From the NCBI RefSeq assembly GCF_030272615.1, contig NC_081414.1:50995136-51059135 (forward strand): a stretch of 64,000 nt of DNA, written 5' to 3'. The translations under genes were made by a program, and so were the position numbers. The DNA is from Cryptomeria japonica. Lineage: Eukaryota; Streptophyta; Pinopsida; Cupressales; Cupressaceae. Of this stretch, positions 36,087 through 48,738 are shown piece by piece (within the stretch, counting starts at the first letter, position 1; the number at the start of each line of letters is the position of its first letter). The notes beneath the pieces were generated by a model. The model had not been told where the DNA came from and made no database searches. It was given only the letters and a program-made list of their open reading frames with translations.

Positions 36087-37754
36087 TGTAGCGTCGTAAA
36101 TTGTACGCACTTGCTAAAGCAGTACAATTTCACATCTAGTTTAGCACCCGCCTTGGCGCGGTTTGCATTTTGCATTGCATTTCCCCTTTAGCACTTAATT
36201 AATCAAATTAATTAGGTCTAAGGTCCTATTTCATCATCCTCCACATCATAAAGGTGGGCCCTTTCATTAAAGTGTGCCCCTTTTCATTTTATTCCTCCAA
36301 TACATCATCTAATCAAAAACCCTAATTAGGCCTTCTTTTGAACTTGGGGGCTTGATTTCGGGGGTCAAAACATCTCGAAATCACCTGTAACTTCGGGATT
36401 CTCTCTAAAATCATCATATCCGACGACCCTGAAAATTTGGTGAAAAGTTGCCGGGACCATGGCGCCCGGAGTGCACACGGTCCCGGACATTTTTCCCGAA
36501 ATTTTAGGAGCACGATCCAATCATAAAATAAAGCTTAACCCCAAGAAATTGGCGAGATATTCAATCTCTAGGTCGGCCAAAAGTTGGAATTAAGACCTAG
36601 GGTTTCATACATAAGAGCTCTCTTTCTTCATTAGAAAGGATTAGAATTTTGTTTTCAGGACCTTCTTTGCAGCGAAAGAGCAGATCTTTGAAGACTTCAA
36701 CAACATTCAACATCCTTCTATCAAGCATCCATCAACTTCATTCATTTAGGGCTTTGAAGGCATTGAAGAGCAATAAGGGATCACCGACTGAAGATTGGCT
36801 TGTATCCCCCCCCCTTGGGGTTGGGTATGATTTCATGTTGTTATCATGTCTTTGCATAAGCTTTCTTACATCATTTGTATTCATGCTTTAGATCACTTGG
36901 CATCTTGATTTGGAGCATTTACATTGTCATTTACAAGCAATTAGGGTTTACTTTCTAGGTTGCTCTAGTTTGCTTACTTGCATTTTAGATCTTGCACACA
37001 CACAAGGTCTGCACACACACTACTTTTACAATACAACTTGGCTATTCGTGGAGGTGGAAATCACTGAAGTGGGGGTTTGACTAAGGCAAAACCCTATATA
37101 GCCACCCAAACACCTTTTCAGATATAAGTGCAGATTTCGGGATTCAGACGACGCCGCAAGTTGCAGATCCGAAAGAAGCAGACGGAGACTGAACAATACA
37201 CCAAGTTTCAGAGCAGAAGACCAGGACAGGGGCATGGGGTGCCCTGGTCCTGCCAGGACAGGGGCGCTAGGCGCCCTGGTCCCTGGGACAGGGGCGCTGG
37301 GCGCCCTGGTCCTCCTGACAGACAAGAAGTTTTGGCAGTTCCGACAGTTTTCCAGGTTGCAAAGTGGCAGTTTCAGGTGCAGTTTCAGGAACAGAATCAG
37401 GACAGTGGCGCCCGCGCCCCCGTCCCGAACATTTTCACTCAGATTTTGTCTCCGGGTACGCATCTGCATTCTTGTCTTGTCCTTATGTTTGCAGCTTTCC
37501 ATTGTTTAAGTTCAATTCTGCAATCTTGTTATTAGTTCATACTTGCATTTTGGGGTTAGGAATTGAACTTGCATAATCTTACCTTTCAATTACAACAAAG
37601 GAATAGAAACCCTAATAGGTAGCCCGTGGCTCTCTCTTTCACCAAAAAGAAGTAGCCGATTGTGCGATACCTCTAGGCTCTTTCGTATTCCGTAATGTGT
37701 GACAAAAGGTAGGATTAGGACATGTTAGCCTAGTCTCGCTTTTTCCCCCACACA
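36087..37754. mobile_element. Solo LTR nested in gypsy-2 gag
   Basis: 1,668 bp beginning TGTAGCGTCG and ending CCCCCACACA, with an exact 5-bp target duplication (AACCT) on both sides. The gag codons for Glu-Ala-Ile-Asn-Arg and Leu-Gln-Asp-Thr-Leu join in frame across it, which proves the borders. No primer site, polypurine tract or coding sequence lies inside, so it is an LTR left after recombination between two LTRs. Its length suggests a gypsy family. It includes three short GC-rich palindromes at 37221-37316. Confidence 0.88.
37221..37316. repeat. Three tandem GC-rich palindromes
   Basis: Three units of about 30 bp, each GGACAGGGGCGC, a 3-4 base loop, then GCGCCCTGGTCC, with a few changes in the first. 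Each could fold into a hairpin with an almost fully paired stem. They lie inside the solo LTR, so they were probably transcribed in the element's RNA. Confidence 0.8.
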
Positions 37755-37980
37755 AACCTATTGATTGCTTCAACAATTCTTGGCTGTACTTCAGCCAAGC
37801 TCCTCATAATCTCATTAGGATTGAGTGGAATTTGTCTCTCCTGTCTGGGTGGGCTCCTCAGTCCTTCAGGTATATCACCCATATTAGTCTCAAAGGGTGG
37901 GTCTGTGACAAAATTTAAACCCACTCTATGTCTCCTGTGTGTGTAATATCTGTAGGTACCAAATCTGCTCCGCTACATAG
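37755..37980 (-). pseudogene. gypsy-2 gag N-terminus
   Basis: Minus-strand frame with Pro/Arg-rich sequence, then Asn-Pro-Asn-Glu-Ile-Met-Arg-Ser-Leu-Ala-Glu, running into the nested solo LTR. The probable start ATG (about 37978-37980) is followed at once by TAG, so this copy could not begin there. Confidence 0.7.
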
Positions 37981-38016
37981 AATTACTTTGATGACCCCCA
38001 GGCTGGCAGGATCATC

Positions 38017-38028
38017 GCTCTGATACCA
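38017..38028 (-). other. Primer binding site of gypsy-2
   Basis: On the minus strand TGGTATCAGAGC, complementary to initiator methionine tRNA, one base after the 5' LTR. Confidence 0.9.
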
Positions 38029-38029
38029 C

Positions 38030-39357
38030 TAAAAGATTCCCAACTAAAGTCTGATATGAATTTGCTGATAGTTTCAAATCTTAATCTTTGACTAGCGATG
38101 AGGATGATTGGATTTTGTTTGGTTTTTGAGTTGTTTCTAATTTTTTGTGTTTTTAATGCCTTGTATGGAGATGTACGCAAGAAATGTAATGAAATAATTG
38201 ATTGAAATAGAATTGAATATTCTGAAATTTTTTTAACAACAACTATAGAAACAAATTTTGGAAGCTTTATTATCTAGAGAGAACAAAGTTGCATACCAAG
38301 TGATCCCACACCTATCTTGGAATAAGGGTTTTATTGACAATTTGCAAAATAATGGCTTCCAATGCAATTCAACTCCTCCAATGAGGTTTATTCACCATAG
38401 TAATAATTATCTAAAACAATTTGATGATCATACAAGAGATCTGAAGCTTTTTCCAAAAACTTGCGAGGAGACTCCATCCAAATTGCTTCCAAATCCCTCA
38501 AAATTTGCTAATTGCTTCCAAATGTGCTGAGATTTGTCCAAATTGATTGCCAAATTATCTTAGCTATGCCCTGACGATGATTTTACCAACAATTACTGCT
38601 TCAAAAACCCTCCCAATTATTTATTTGAATCTGCAGGCAACTAAGGATGGTACAACTACCCTAGGGAGAGGTACGACTATCCAAAAATGTTTCCTATCTG
38701 CTAGAAAATGCCAATAAACCGCCCAGATCTGAGCCTCAACCTTTGAAATTGCAGAAAGATCACACAAACCCTCTGAAAATGGTCCTCTAAACCCGATTTG
38801 AAGGTTTCCTTGAGTGCTGACTTGATAGAAATAGCTGGGGTTTCGTCCAACCTACCCAAAATTGAAGGATTTCGTCTCCAAACCCGTTGTACCTTCTATG
38901 GCAGCAAATTGTAGAGCAAAATAATAAAATCTCCAAAGACATAATGCTAAAGAATTTTACGCACAAGTCCTTATGTCTCCCAATTGCCCTAATTCGAACC
39001 CTCATAGCATATTTTGAGATCCCAATGGAATCTTTAATTCCTCCAAGGGTACGTACAACATGAGGGGTCCATTAGATATTAAAATGGGGCCACTTTTTAA
39101 TAATTTGATGCTTAGGAATATGTGTCATGGGGTATTATTCATAAAGTTTTATTAAAACATCTTTAAGTTAACTTTTTTCTTTTTTAGAAAAAGTATCTTT
39201 AATGACTTTATATTATAAAGTTACTTTTATTAAAATTTTCTATTAATAGAAAAAAGTAACTTATAACCTCTTCTAAGTTTTGTTGAATAATTTCCCAGCA
39301 AGCTCTAAAATTGGCTGAGTACAACTCCTCCTGGACCAAACATCTCCTTAATCCCAT
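38030..39357 (-). repeat. 5' LTR of gypsy-2, truncated
   Basis: Aligns with 32433-33772 but stops before the last 75 bp of plus-strand sequence (the LTR's own start), with no TGTAATGTCCCC. The terminal CA has become TA. Confidence 0.83.
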
Positions 39358-39429
39358 AAAAACTCACATAGTTGAATCCACAAACAATAACAATTAGCAA
39401 TATGGATTGGGGAAATCTAATATCATTGA

Positions 39430-40010
39430 GTAATTATTTTTGTTGAGGATGATAGAGTTGTTAGAATATGTCTATTGTCAACTTAAATAGCTCCAAATTA
39501 AAGTCATGACAACATGATTTTTGGATCAACAATGTGTTACACCATTATATTTGGTTTCAACAAGTGATTTGATAGCGTAAATAGTGTACTATTGAAATAA
39601 TTGGGAGTAATCATTGGTTGAAGTTAAATTCTTCTTAGACATTTTTTGCATCAAAGCAAGAATGTGATATTAGCTAATAATGCACCATCTCACTAAGTGC
39701 AAACCAATTTTTGACAATATAATTATATTTAGTGAAGTTTGTTTTTCAAAAAATAATAATTTAAAAATCAACAATATAATTTTATAGGAGATGATTTTAT
39801 TGAAGGTATAATTAATTTTCATATTAGTTTATGTTATGATCATATTTAAAATCAATGAAATAACAACAATTTTTTTTTAATAAAAATGTTTGAATAAGAC
39901 TTACATTATTGAAATAATTGAAATTTAATACTTACTTATTTCCAACATAGATCAATAACAAAATAGATAAATAATTTTTTCAATTATTAAAAAATAAAAT
40001 TAATTATAAT
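39430..40010. repeat. Host-sequence duplication flanking gypsy-2, copy A'
   Basis: Direct counterpart of 31610-32305, on the far side of gypsy-2. Confidence 0.8.
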
Positions 40011-40361
40011 TATTGTTACTTAATTGTATATGATAATTTACCATGTAAATAAACTAAATTGCATCTAATCTGCCTTTGGCAAGAAAAAAATATAAACCAC
40101 ATTCTTTTCCGATTTGAAGTAATCTTCAATCAAATTGGGTTTTGTCGCTTCTGAATTTTGCTCCCAATTTAGCTGGACCTGCACATCAAATCGGTCTTTA
40201 TCATTCGAAAGATGCTTATTGAACAATTTAGAACCTTCTTTTTCTTCTAACTTTTTCCTTCCAGATTAAGCAGTCCATGCCCATTGTCTTAGAATTTCAG
40301 TTTTAAGATGAAAGCAAGGAAGTGACAGTAAATCACCAGAATGCTTGGGTGGGAGCAGTGT
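40011..40361. other. 3' flank of the GH36 gene
   Basis: Non-coding. The segment next to 40361 is likely the gene's 3' untranslated region (minus strand); I cannot place a polyadenylation site with confidence. Confidence 0.4.
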
Positions 40362-43300
40362 TTAGAAGTCTACTGTGACATTCCAGAGATGGCCTTCAAT
40401 GGGTTGTTGCAACATTAGAGAAATTAGGCCAGATTCAGGATCATATGAGAAGTCTGTCACCGCAGACTCCACCAGACACTTTGTTGGCCTTGTCGAAGAA
40501 TATGCACCAAATCTACCACACCCATGAATTTTCATCTTTGCTGTTTGTGATTCCGCTTCATATTCTAATGTGCGGAGAGCTCCTCCAGCATTGAACATGT
40601 CAATCAGGCCCAGTGGAGCAAACGAAATGTCCTTCCTTAAATTCTGCACAACACAGACACCACCATCAATATGATTAATTATTATTGCAGCAAATGCAAT
40701 CTCAGATATAGCAGGTGTGTTCAACAAGCGTTTAAAACTTCATTAGCATGATCTTGCTTAAAAAAATCCAATTTCTGGTTGTGTGCTCAGTGGAGTTAGG
40801 ATCTTTAATGTCATTTGTCTTGGATTGGAGATCTCTGTATAGGTATAACCAAGTGTTTATTGCACCTTGTTTACGGTGTAGTATGGGTAACTAGCAGCAC
40901 AGTTACTAGTCATTTTCATGGGGTTTTTCTATGGACCGCTCCCACCCCTGTTATAGGCTTGTGTAGATGTGGATGCAGAGCGTTGTCCCGTAAGCTCATC
41001 GTAAATTAATGCAAGCCGACTCCAGACATTGAAAGTAAAATCAGCACACTTAAGGGATAATCTGAAAATGGCAGCTATTGTTATTTACGGCATAAGGATC
41101 AAGCCTTGCCTACAAAATCATTTCTTAGGTCTAGAGTGAGGCTTATATACCCAACTTTTCTGATTGAACCTCCATTCTGACATGCAGTTTCTATGGTTGG
41201 TCAGGTTTTATTGGAACACTTAGCTTGAAGAGAAAGGAAATGCATTAAAATCCTAAAAATCAGTGTGTAATGAGAAAAACCCCAGCTGTCTGTTGCAAGT
41301 CATTTAAGGTTGTGATATTTCGTTTCCAAACTCGCTAGCCCTGGGGTTTTCTCCAAAATTTAAAAATGTCTCTTTCCTAAATGTAAAAGTAATTTCTGTA
41401 CAATCACTATACATAACGTGGGTAACTTGCCCTGCCTCCCATTTGTCTGGTTGGCTTTGGATTCATATCTGTGTAAGAATTGAGGTATTTTACTTAGTTA
41501 TAAGTCTGCTTTGTTTGCAGTGAATCAAAGAGCAATTATCTTCTGGGATTGACTATGTAGTATTTTAAGGTTCTGATGTTTCTGGCCACGCTGCTGGACC
41601 TAGCATCAGGTGTTTTTGTTCAAGAATAATTGGATTAACCCTGACAATTACATTAAGTGACAAACTAAGGAATACAAGGATCTCTAACCTTTATTGGTGT
41701 GATGGTATAAACCTCATACTCCAGTACTTCAAGGGTAACTGTTAATGATGTGCTCTTTTGTAGAAGCACAAGTCCACCTGAAAACCCAGGGATTAAAAGA
41801 GATTAACAACTTTTCACTTGAAACTTCTATTGATTCGAGTGTCATCATAAATGAGCAACTTTTCACTTGAAACTTCTATTGATTCGAGTGTCATCATAAA
41901 TGAGTCTGTGCATGAAATATGACCACACCTTTGTGGGAATAAACTGCACACAAGCCATCCCAGTTACCCACTGTGGCATCTGCTAATAAATGCACATCTT
42001 GTGGACGGATGTTTTGTGAAATCCTTTCGGGATTTTTATCATGATATACACTCTTCCTTTCTTCTTGGCTCCAAGCAGCGCCTTGGCAATTGAAAACTCC
42101 CAAAATTCCTGTGTATTTGTTCATGTTCCATATCTTTAATAGACTGCAACCAAAAGATTTTCAGAATCATATTTTCATTTTATTATCCAAAATTTAAATC
42201 TGTGTCATCTCTTCTCATTCTATGCTTTGAAGGTAGGTATTACCAAAATAAAATTCTGTTTTCAAACCTTGAGACACCTACCTCTTTCCATCACGAAGGG
42301 GGTCAACAAACAAACAATCATGAGTTGGTCGACCGGGCAGGAGTGCTCGCAATACAGAACCATCTGGGAGAACAAGCTTTCTCAATAATTGAAAGTTGTG
42401 ATTCCCAGGCTTGTCGCTGCAAGACCAGCAAGAACAATTTTATTTTGGCATTTGCACTCTCAAGTTCTCAAACCAACTTCCTGGTAGTTAGTTTCCACAA
42501 TCGACTGGTCAAGGCAAGTATTAGTTATGCTACATTATATTTCCCCTTTGGAATACTGAACAAAAAATACTTATAGGCAATCAGCAATCAAAATCCAACA
42601 TCAGAAGATAATGAATTCTATAAATTTATAGGAATATGCATTCTATATGTTCAGGAAATATTAAAATAAAACATGAATGTCCACTTTGTAGACAAACTAT
42701 TGAATGTAACAAGTGAAAATATCTGTACCTGACATATATAGGGCAGCCACCGATAGCCCGGGCAGCAGCATGGTATTCTGCAGCTGAGTGAAGACTCTGG
42801 AAACATTGTTATTGAACTTATTACGAATTAGCGGTATAAAGATGAACTTGTTTTAAAAACTAGAATGAGGTCAATGATTCTGAATTGATTAGGTTAGTAA
42901 ATGAATTACCTGGAACATATCCCAATCTGGTTGCATGAACTCTCCAAGGAAGATGCTGTTGTATGAAACTGAAACAATGTGAATGGTGTGGGATAACGGG
43001 TTTCTTGGATAGAAATCATCTGAAGCTCTTACAACTGCTGTCTGCTTTGAACTGAAAGTTATTAAATAGAAAAGATTCTATTTAAAAAAAGCCTCTGGAA
43101 AGTTCTAATTCATCTTTCGAAACGATGTAGCAAACTTATTTGTTTAGAAGTAAATGAAGAAGATGGGCACCCTTACAAATAAAGAGCATCTGTGCTATGA
43201 CTCATGCATGCTATGCCTCCATTATCTGGGAAGTTCTGAGCAATAGACTTATTCAATGCCTGGTGGTACTGCCTAGAAATTGAAACTCTGCCTCCAAAAC

Positions 43301-46300
43301 CACTACCAACAGTCTCAAGAAGACTCTGAACATCGACTTTCACACCATCAACTCCAGATGCTGCAAGGTAGCTGTGTAAGTCACTGTAGAACTGGAACAC
43401 TCTTTCAGGATTCATAAGGCCAATTCCTTGAACAGAAAGGCTATCTGTTTCTGGCATGTATTGGAAAGAATCTGGAGTAGATGCAGGGTACTGCATTGTA
43501 GAATCATAGCTTTCCATATCAGCAATTCCTGGTTGAACTCCTCCCCAGTATCCTGCAAGTGCATGCCATACATATACGTACCTGCATAGTAAAGGATATC
43601 AAAGCTTATAAGCATACCCAGCGATTTTGGGGCATTGATATCACCTGTTTTTTGTTTGACCAACCATATAATAACCATAACAACTTCTATCATCGTTTTT
43701 CATATGTTGCAGTTACTTACTTCAAATTGTACTTTTCTTTGGCTATTTGGACAATATTCTGAATGCCCTTGGCTGGATCTTCTGACCTTTGGCTGCCTTC
43801 AACGCCAATTTGAAATTTACTATTCTCTTTTATGTGATTTAAGCGGCTGTAAGGCCTGAAGAGCAGGAAAAACATTTTAAATAGAAAATATTTTGATTCC
43901 ATTCAGCTATTCCTATATTTTTAAAGGTACGAGACTTTCCCTATTTCAAAAGTTTATCCAGTAGAATTCTCTTACATCTTATCACGGAACAGTTCTGGTT
44001 TTTGAACAGATTGCCAACCATCATCTATGATAATAAACCGTGGCGGTGTCCCTCCCTCTGACAGACTGAAGTACATAAACATTAGTTAAGGTGTGTTCAA
44101 AATTTCCAGTGTTCAAGATCTACAATATTTGAGAACATTTGAACTGTGTGCATGATACCATATAGACACTAAATTCCAGGAAAAAAGGACAAGAAAAAGG
44201 GAGTGATATAACAAGAGTCACAATGTTAACTTTTTAAATGTTGATACTTTCAAAGATGGATTAACTAATAGATAGGTAGAAGAGGAAAGGCGATTTGAAA
44301 TTGCAAGGATTGATGTGAGGCGGAGATGTTTAGAAACAGCTGGAATGTGATAACAGAGAGTAGCGTATGGAGAATTAAAAACTACAATAGATTAAAAAGC
44401 AGGTAGTCTTTCATGTAGAAGTCAGAGAAAACCTCTTTAAGCCTTTTTCTATACCCTCTGCAGAAACGTCTTGGTAGAAGGCATCCCAGGTACACCAGCC
44501 AAACCAGTCAATTATTCCAGGCAGCTGGTCCATTTCAAAAAATATCAATGTTTTTTCTCTTTAAAACTGTTTTTTGCCAATAAGGATGCAAGAGATTGGT
44601 ACTTCATATTCACCTTCTTTTCCTCCCTGTGAAGAAATGTTTGCAAATGAACTTCCATAGCCCTGTAGCATAAGTTCCATGGACATCATCGAGCATTCAA
44701 AGCCTTGATATGTGCTCACGCATTTAAATGTCTTAATAATACTAAAAATTTGTTACTGGCATTTTTCATGGTGAACAATTACTTAGATCATTCTTTATTT
44801 ATTAATTTGATGTTCTACCAATTCATGCTGCCACTGATATCAAATTATCCTTGCCTAAAGGCTCACATAACACAAAAAGAGGTTGAATGCACATTCAAAT
44901 ATCATCTCTAAACTATTATTATTATGAAACTTACTTGACAGCATCTGCAACGACCTCAAAAGGATCTGTTCCAGTCTTGATAAATAATGAATGTATAAAT
45001 GAGGATTCTTTAACGGCAGGGTCTCCTGTAAGATGAATTTGTGACAGTACAGTATTAGAAATCTGTAAATAACAATGCAGCGATATACATTAACTAAAGA
45101 TAGTTATTGTGGCAAATTAGAAAAAAAGAAATGGGTTGTATGTTACACTAAACAATGTAAGTGTCAATCTAAGAAGTAGAGCCACCACCATTGAAATTTG
45201 ATTAGGATGATTTTCTAAAGCGGTTCAAAATCATTCTCTCTGTGAAATATCTGTACAAGTAGGAACAACTCAAACAGGCTTCTAAACTGAAAATTCCAAC
45301 CAATCCAGTTGAGCAAGTGAAGAGTGCTTAAACACTAATCTGAAACGTTGTTTTAAATGGCATATGAGGAGCAGAGAAGTTTTCAAGTTGTATGCCATAA
45401 GCATTGCCATAAACAGCGGCTAGGAGTTAGCACGATTTCTCTTTCTATAGAACACCATGCATGAAAACTTATTATACAAGCAGCAGAATTCTTAATTTTG
45501 GGCAATGTTTTTCGAATCTCAATTTGGTCTCTAAAGAAGAAGTGCCCATGAAATTTATAGAGAGGAGAGTTTGCTTATAACAACAAAATTGTATTGGATG
45601 GCTTCTGAATATTGTTTATTTTTTGAATTCACCTCCTCCATTAACCTAGGAAAATTATAATATGCTTGCATGCATTTGAGTCATTTTACCGAAGGTAACC
45701 CCTATAAAATCTATGAATTGAAAAAAGAAGAGCTACAAACTAAAAGGTAGTACAACAGGGCAATTGCATTAGAAAAGGATAGGTTATAACTTGTCACACG
45801 TGTAAAAGGATCTGGGTTTATGGTTTATAGTGCTGCTTCTTGTAGCCTTATGTGTGAGACTGGTTTGCTACATGGTTGGTACCGGAGTCTCATGCATATA
45901 GCAACTTTACCTGAATGTTCACTTCGTATTTATTCTAACTCTCCTACTCCGTGCGGCAGCAACTTAATCAGTAAGAGAATAGCAACTTGTACCCCATTCT
46001 CTCTGGTTAAATTGTCAATAAAAATAAATCTTTCTGATTTCAGCCTATTGTTGTTTAGTAACTTATTGGGATAAAGGGTGGAAAAGCCCAATGAAGAGGA
46101 AGTCCTACAAAACAGCGAAGTGACTAATCATTTCTCTTCTTGAACAGCTCCTTGGCAAAGATACCACAGCCCTTTACTCTACGGAGAGTGTGCAGTAGTC
46201 TTCAAGGCACAAGTGCCTGCACAACTAAATCGGCCAAATGCGTTGGATTTGGGTAGTAACAACATTGTAGCGCCACATAGGCAGGGTTACACGTCTTAGT

Positions 46301-47222
46301 CTAACATTTGATTAGTGCTGTTCAGCAATTGCTTACTTTATGAGCTGAGGCTGTTATCCAGTGGTGATTGACCGGACATTGGTACGGAGTTTAAGGGCTG
46401 CAGGGTTACTGTGACTTCTCCAAATGACACCAAATACCAAGGTTCAGCTGAATTCAAAATTTACATACCACTCTCCAAACAGAGCTGCAGCTGGTCCTTG
46501 GCATTCCCTTGCAGGCATGCTCTGAAGGAGCCTTCTATAAGAGGCAAAAACACACTGTAATACACATCATCTTCATCGCCACGGCTCTCCACCAACAAGA
46601 ACTGCGTTTCATCAGGAACTTCTCTGCCAGAGGTTCCCATCTTCTGTGACATCCAAAATATGTTGAATCGAAAGCACGACAGAAACCGAAGATTTCTGCC
46701 CCAATTGACATCAAATCCATCATCAGGGTTCACAACACTTAATTTCCATTTTCAATTAATGTTAACAGCTTTACACAGTCCATATTAGTGAAATTGTAGA
46801 GCTTTCGGAGAAAACTGTGTAACAATTTCTCAAATTCAAACGTACTTGAGAGTGCCGATAGAGATCACATGTTGGCTTTCGCTCTTTGACAAATCAGCGC
46901 CTACAAACACTCCATCGAAATCCGTTGGAGTCAATTTCACGTTCCGTGGTATGTCTATCAGCAATTTGCTGGATTCAACCGACAATTCCCGTTCACCTAT
47001 TCTCAATCTCCTAGTCGTTATATCTTGTGTCGAAACAGAGCATCTTGGTGTATTTCTACAGCGTCTAAATTGACCAACACAACGGTGAAAGTGCCCACGA
47101 TTCTTCAACAGAGCCAATTTTAGTGAAACAAATTTGGGTGTTGTGGAATTCAACCAAGAATTTTTCTTCTGCAACGAAGATGGCGACGTCAAATGTAGTG
47201 GAGAATACACAAGCGCCGCCAT
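40362..47222 (-). CDS. Raffinose synthase / alkaline alpha-galactosidase family protein (GH36), 14 exons
   Basis: Exons by my reading: 47222-46846, 46695-46469, 45025-44935, 44662-44614, 44524-44433, 44065-43976, 43855-43721, 43581-43177, 43051-42910, 42796-42729, 42416-42282, 42143-41929, 41777-41689, 40643-40362. Every intron is GT-AG, phases agree, and the sum is 2,397 bases (798 residues plus stop), with no internal stop. Family marks: Met-Gly-Thr-Ser-Gly-Arg (145-150), Ile-Asp-Asp-Gly-Trp-Gln (292-297), [10 protein letters not shown] (359-368), Lys-Val-Asp-Val-Gln (435-439, probable nucleophile Asp437), and Ser-Asp-Asp (499-501). The first 60 or so residues are Ser/Arg-rich without early acidic residues, like a plastid transit peptide. 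The family makes raffinose from galactinol and sucrose or hydrolyses alpha-galactosides; sequence alone does not tell which. The start ATG follows a TATA box by about 50 bp. Confidence 0.93.
41807..41904. repeat. Perfect 49-bp tandem duplication in the GH36 gene
   Basis: Two identical units (41807-41855 and 41856-41904) in intron 12, between exons 12 and 13, 25 bp from the exon 12 donor. Identity suggests a recent slippage or repair event. It does not touch a splice site. Confidence 0.9.
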
Positions 47223-47270
47223 TGCTAAACCCGGTGCAAGCTTCAAAACACCAATGCACAGTCTCTGTGT

Positions 47271-47288
47271 ATTTATACTGATTGGCAA
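47271..47288 (-). promoter_or_regulatory. Core promoter of the GH36 gene (TATA and CCAAT)
   Basis: On the minus strand GCCAATCAGTATAAATA lies about 50 bp before the start codon. The CCAAT and TATA elements are unusually close together. A start site 25-30 bp downstream of TATA would leave a leader of only about 20 bases. Confidence 0.5.
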
Positions 47289-48738
47289 ATGGCAAAACGC
47301 CCACATATATTTGGGATTTGTTTTAGTGTCAGACGATGCATCTGGCGAATACAACAACAAAGATAAGGTTGGTGTTACTCTGGCTGTGTATTCTCCACAT
47401 GAATGTTAAGTCTGCTCAATTAATTGGAGATTCCACGCCATTGGAGTGATTCAGCTTTTTCTGGATTATATGCTAAGAAGGTTTCTAGATAAATCGTAAA
47501 TATATGCTGTAATACAATCCACACGAAAAAGTAGTTTAATTTCGATTACTGATCACCCATTATTACCAATGTGGGAGGTGCAGCTTAAACAGGGATTGTG
47601 TGGACATGATATCACCACCAATGCTTGTGCTAGGGAGAGGAGTAATACGTGCGCGGGTTCAGAAGGTGATATAGAACATGCGCACCGTGGGTTTCACACA
47701 TGACTGTTCTATTTGGCAAAACTTGCGCAACCGCACACCAAAATCACGACGGAAACAATCGCATAAATATTCACATTAAACATAACATCTTTTGGGCCAT
47801 ACATGTATCCATTACCAAAAAAACATAAAACATTGCATAACATTTGAAAATATTAAAACATGCATTTACGGAATAAATGTATGTCAACGTGGGCATTTTC
47901 ACGTGCCACCACGTCAAAGAGTGGGCCCCTCTAACAAAATTAAAATGTCATTGTAAAACTTTTAAATATGACCAAGTTTTTGTTATGCAACCTCAACCAC
48001 CAATAAAACAAGCATACCATAAACATTAATATTGCCAACACGACACGCGTGGACCCAACCGCGACCCTTCACACAACACATTTTGGCTGGTTTGGGTCCA
48101 CGTCGGCGCCGCGACACCTCCTTCCCCTTGCACAATACCCAACACTCCGTCCCTGTGTATAGCCCGTCCCGTCTCCTTCATGTCTCTTCACGCCAACTCC
48201 CACCTGCAACGAGGACAAAAACCATGTAAGGCCACCATATTCCAACCAAAAACAATCAAATCAGGCTTAAATGAATTACTTCTGCAGATTCAATGGACAA
48301 ACAATGCAAATTCAAATTTCAAATTCGAAACAATACATTAGAAAGGGGGAAACCACACAATCAATGTATAAAACAAAAATTCTCATCTCATTGCAAGAAC
48401 CGGATTTGAACCAGATTTGAAAGAAATATAGTGCAATAGAAAAATAGAAAGCAAAAACATGGAGTGGTAAACACGCACACCAGTCGACCAGATTCAACAA
48501 AAGCACAAGGGTATTGTTCTTGTTACCATACATCTTTACGAACTGTATAAACTGTAACGTTTAATCTGAAACATTTCGAGGCATTCCCAAGCATTCCTAG
48601 AAACCATTCCCAAGTATTGACAGGCATTCCCAAAAACCATTCCCACTAAAATTTACGTATTCTGTTACTTTTAGATTAAAAACCTTGAGAAATATAATGC
48701 TTACAAAAAATGTGTCACACATACACACATATATTCAT
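47289..48738. other. Intergenic, no gene recognised
   Basis: Upstream region of the GH36 gene and downstream region of the gene at 48739. A C-rich, ACACG-containing stretch lies at about 48030-48220; no open frame there has motifs. Confidence 0.4.

Larger units (their letters stand above)
32433..39357 (-). mobile_element. Non-autonomous Ty3/gypsy element (gypsy-2), gag and protease only
   Basis: A minus-strand element with LTRs at 32433-33772 and 38030-39357, a primer binding site beside the right LTR, and a polypurine tract beside the left. The interior codes only for gag and protease; RT, RNase H and integrase are absent with no sign of their remains. The right (5') LTR lacks about 75 bp at its start. 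A 1,668-bp solo LTR is nested in gag. With gag and protease alone it would need pol from a relative. Confidence 0.85.

Noticed and set aside
37026-37576. Overlapping open frames of 70-158 codons on both strands
   Set aside because: They fall inside the solo LTR in its GC-richer part and have no motif.
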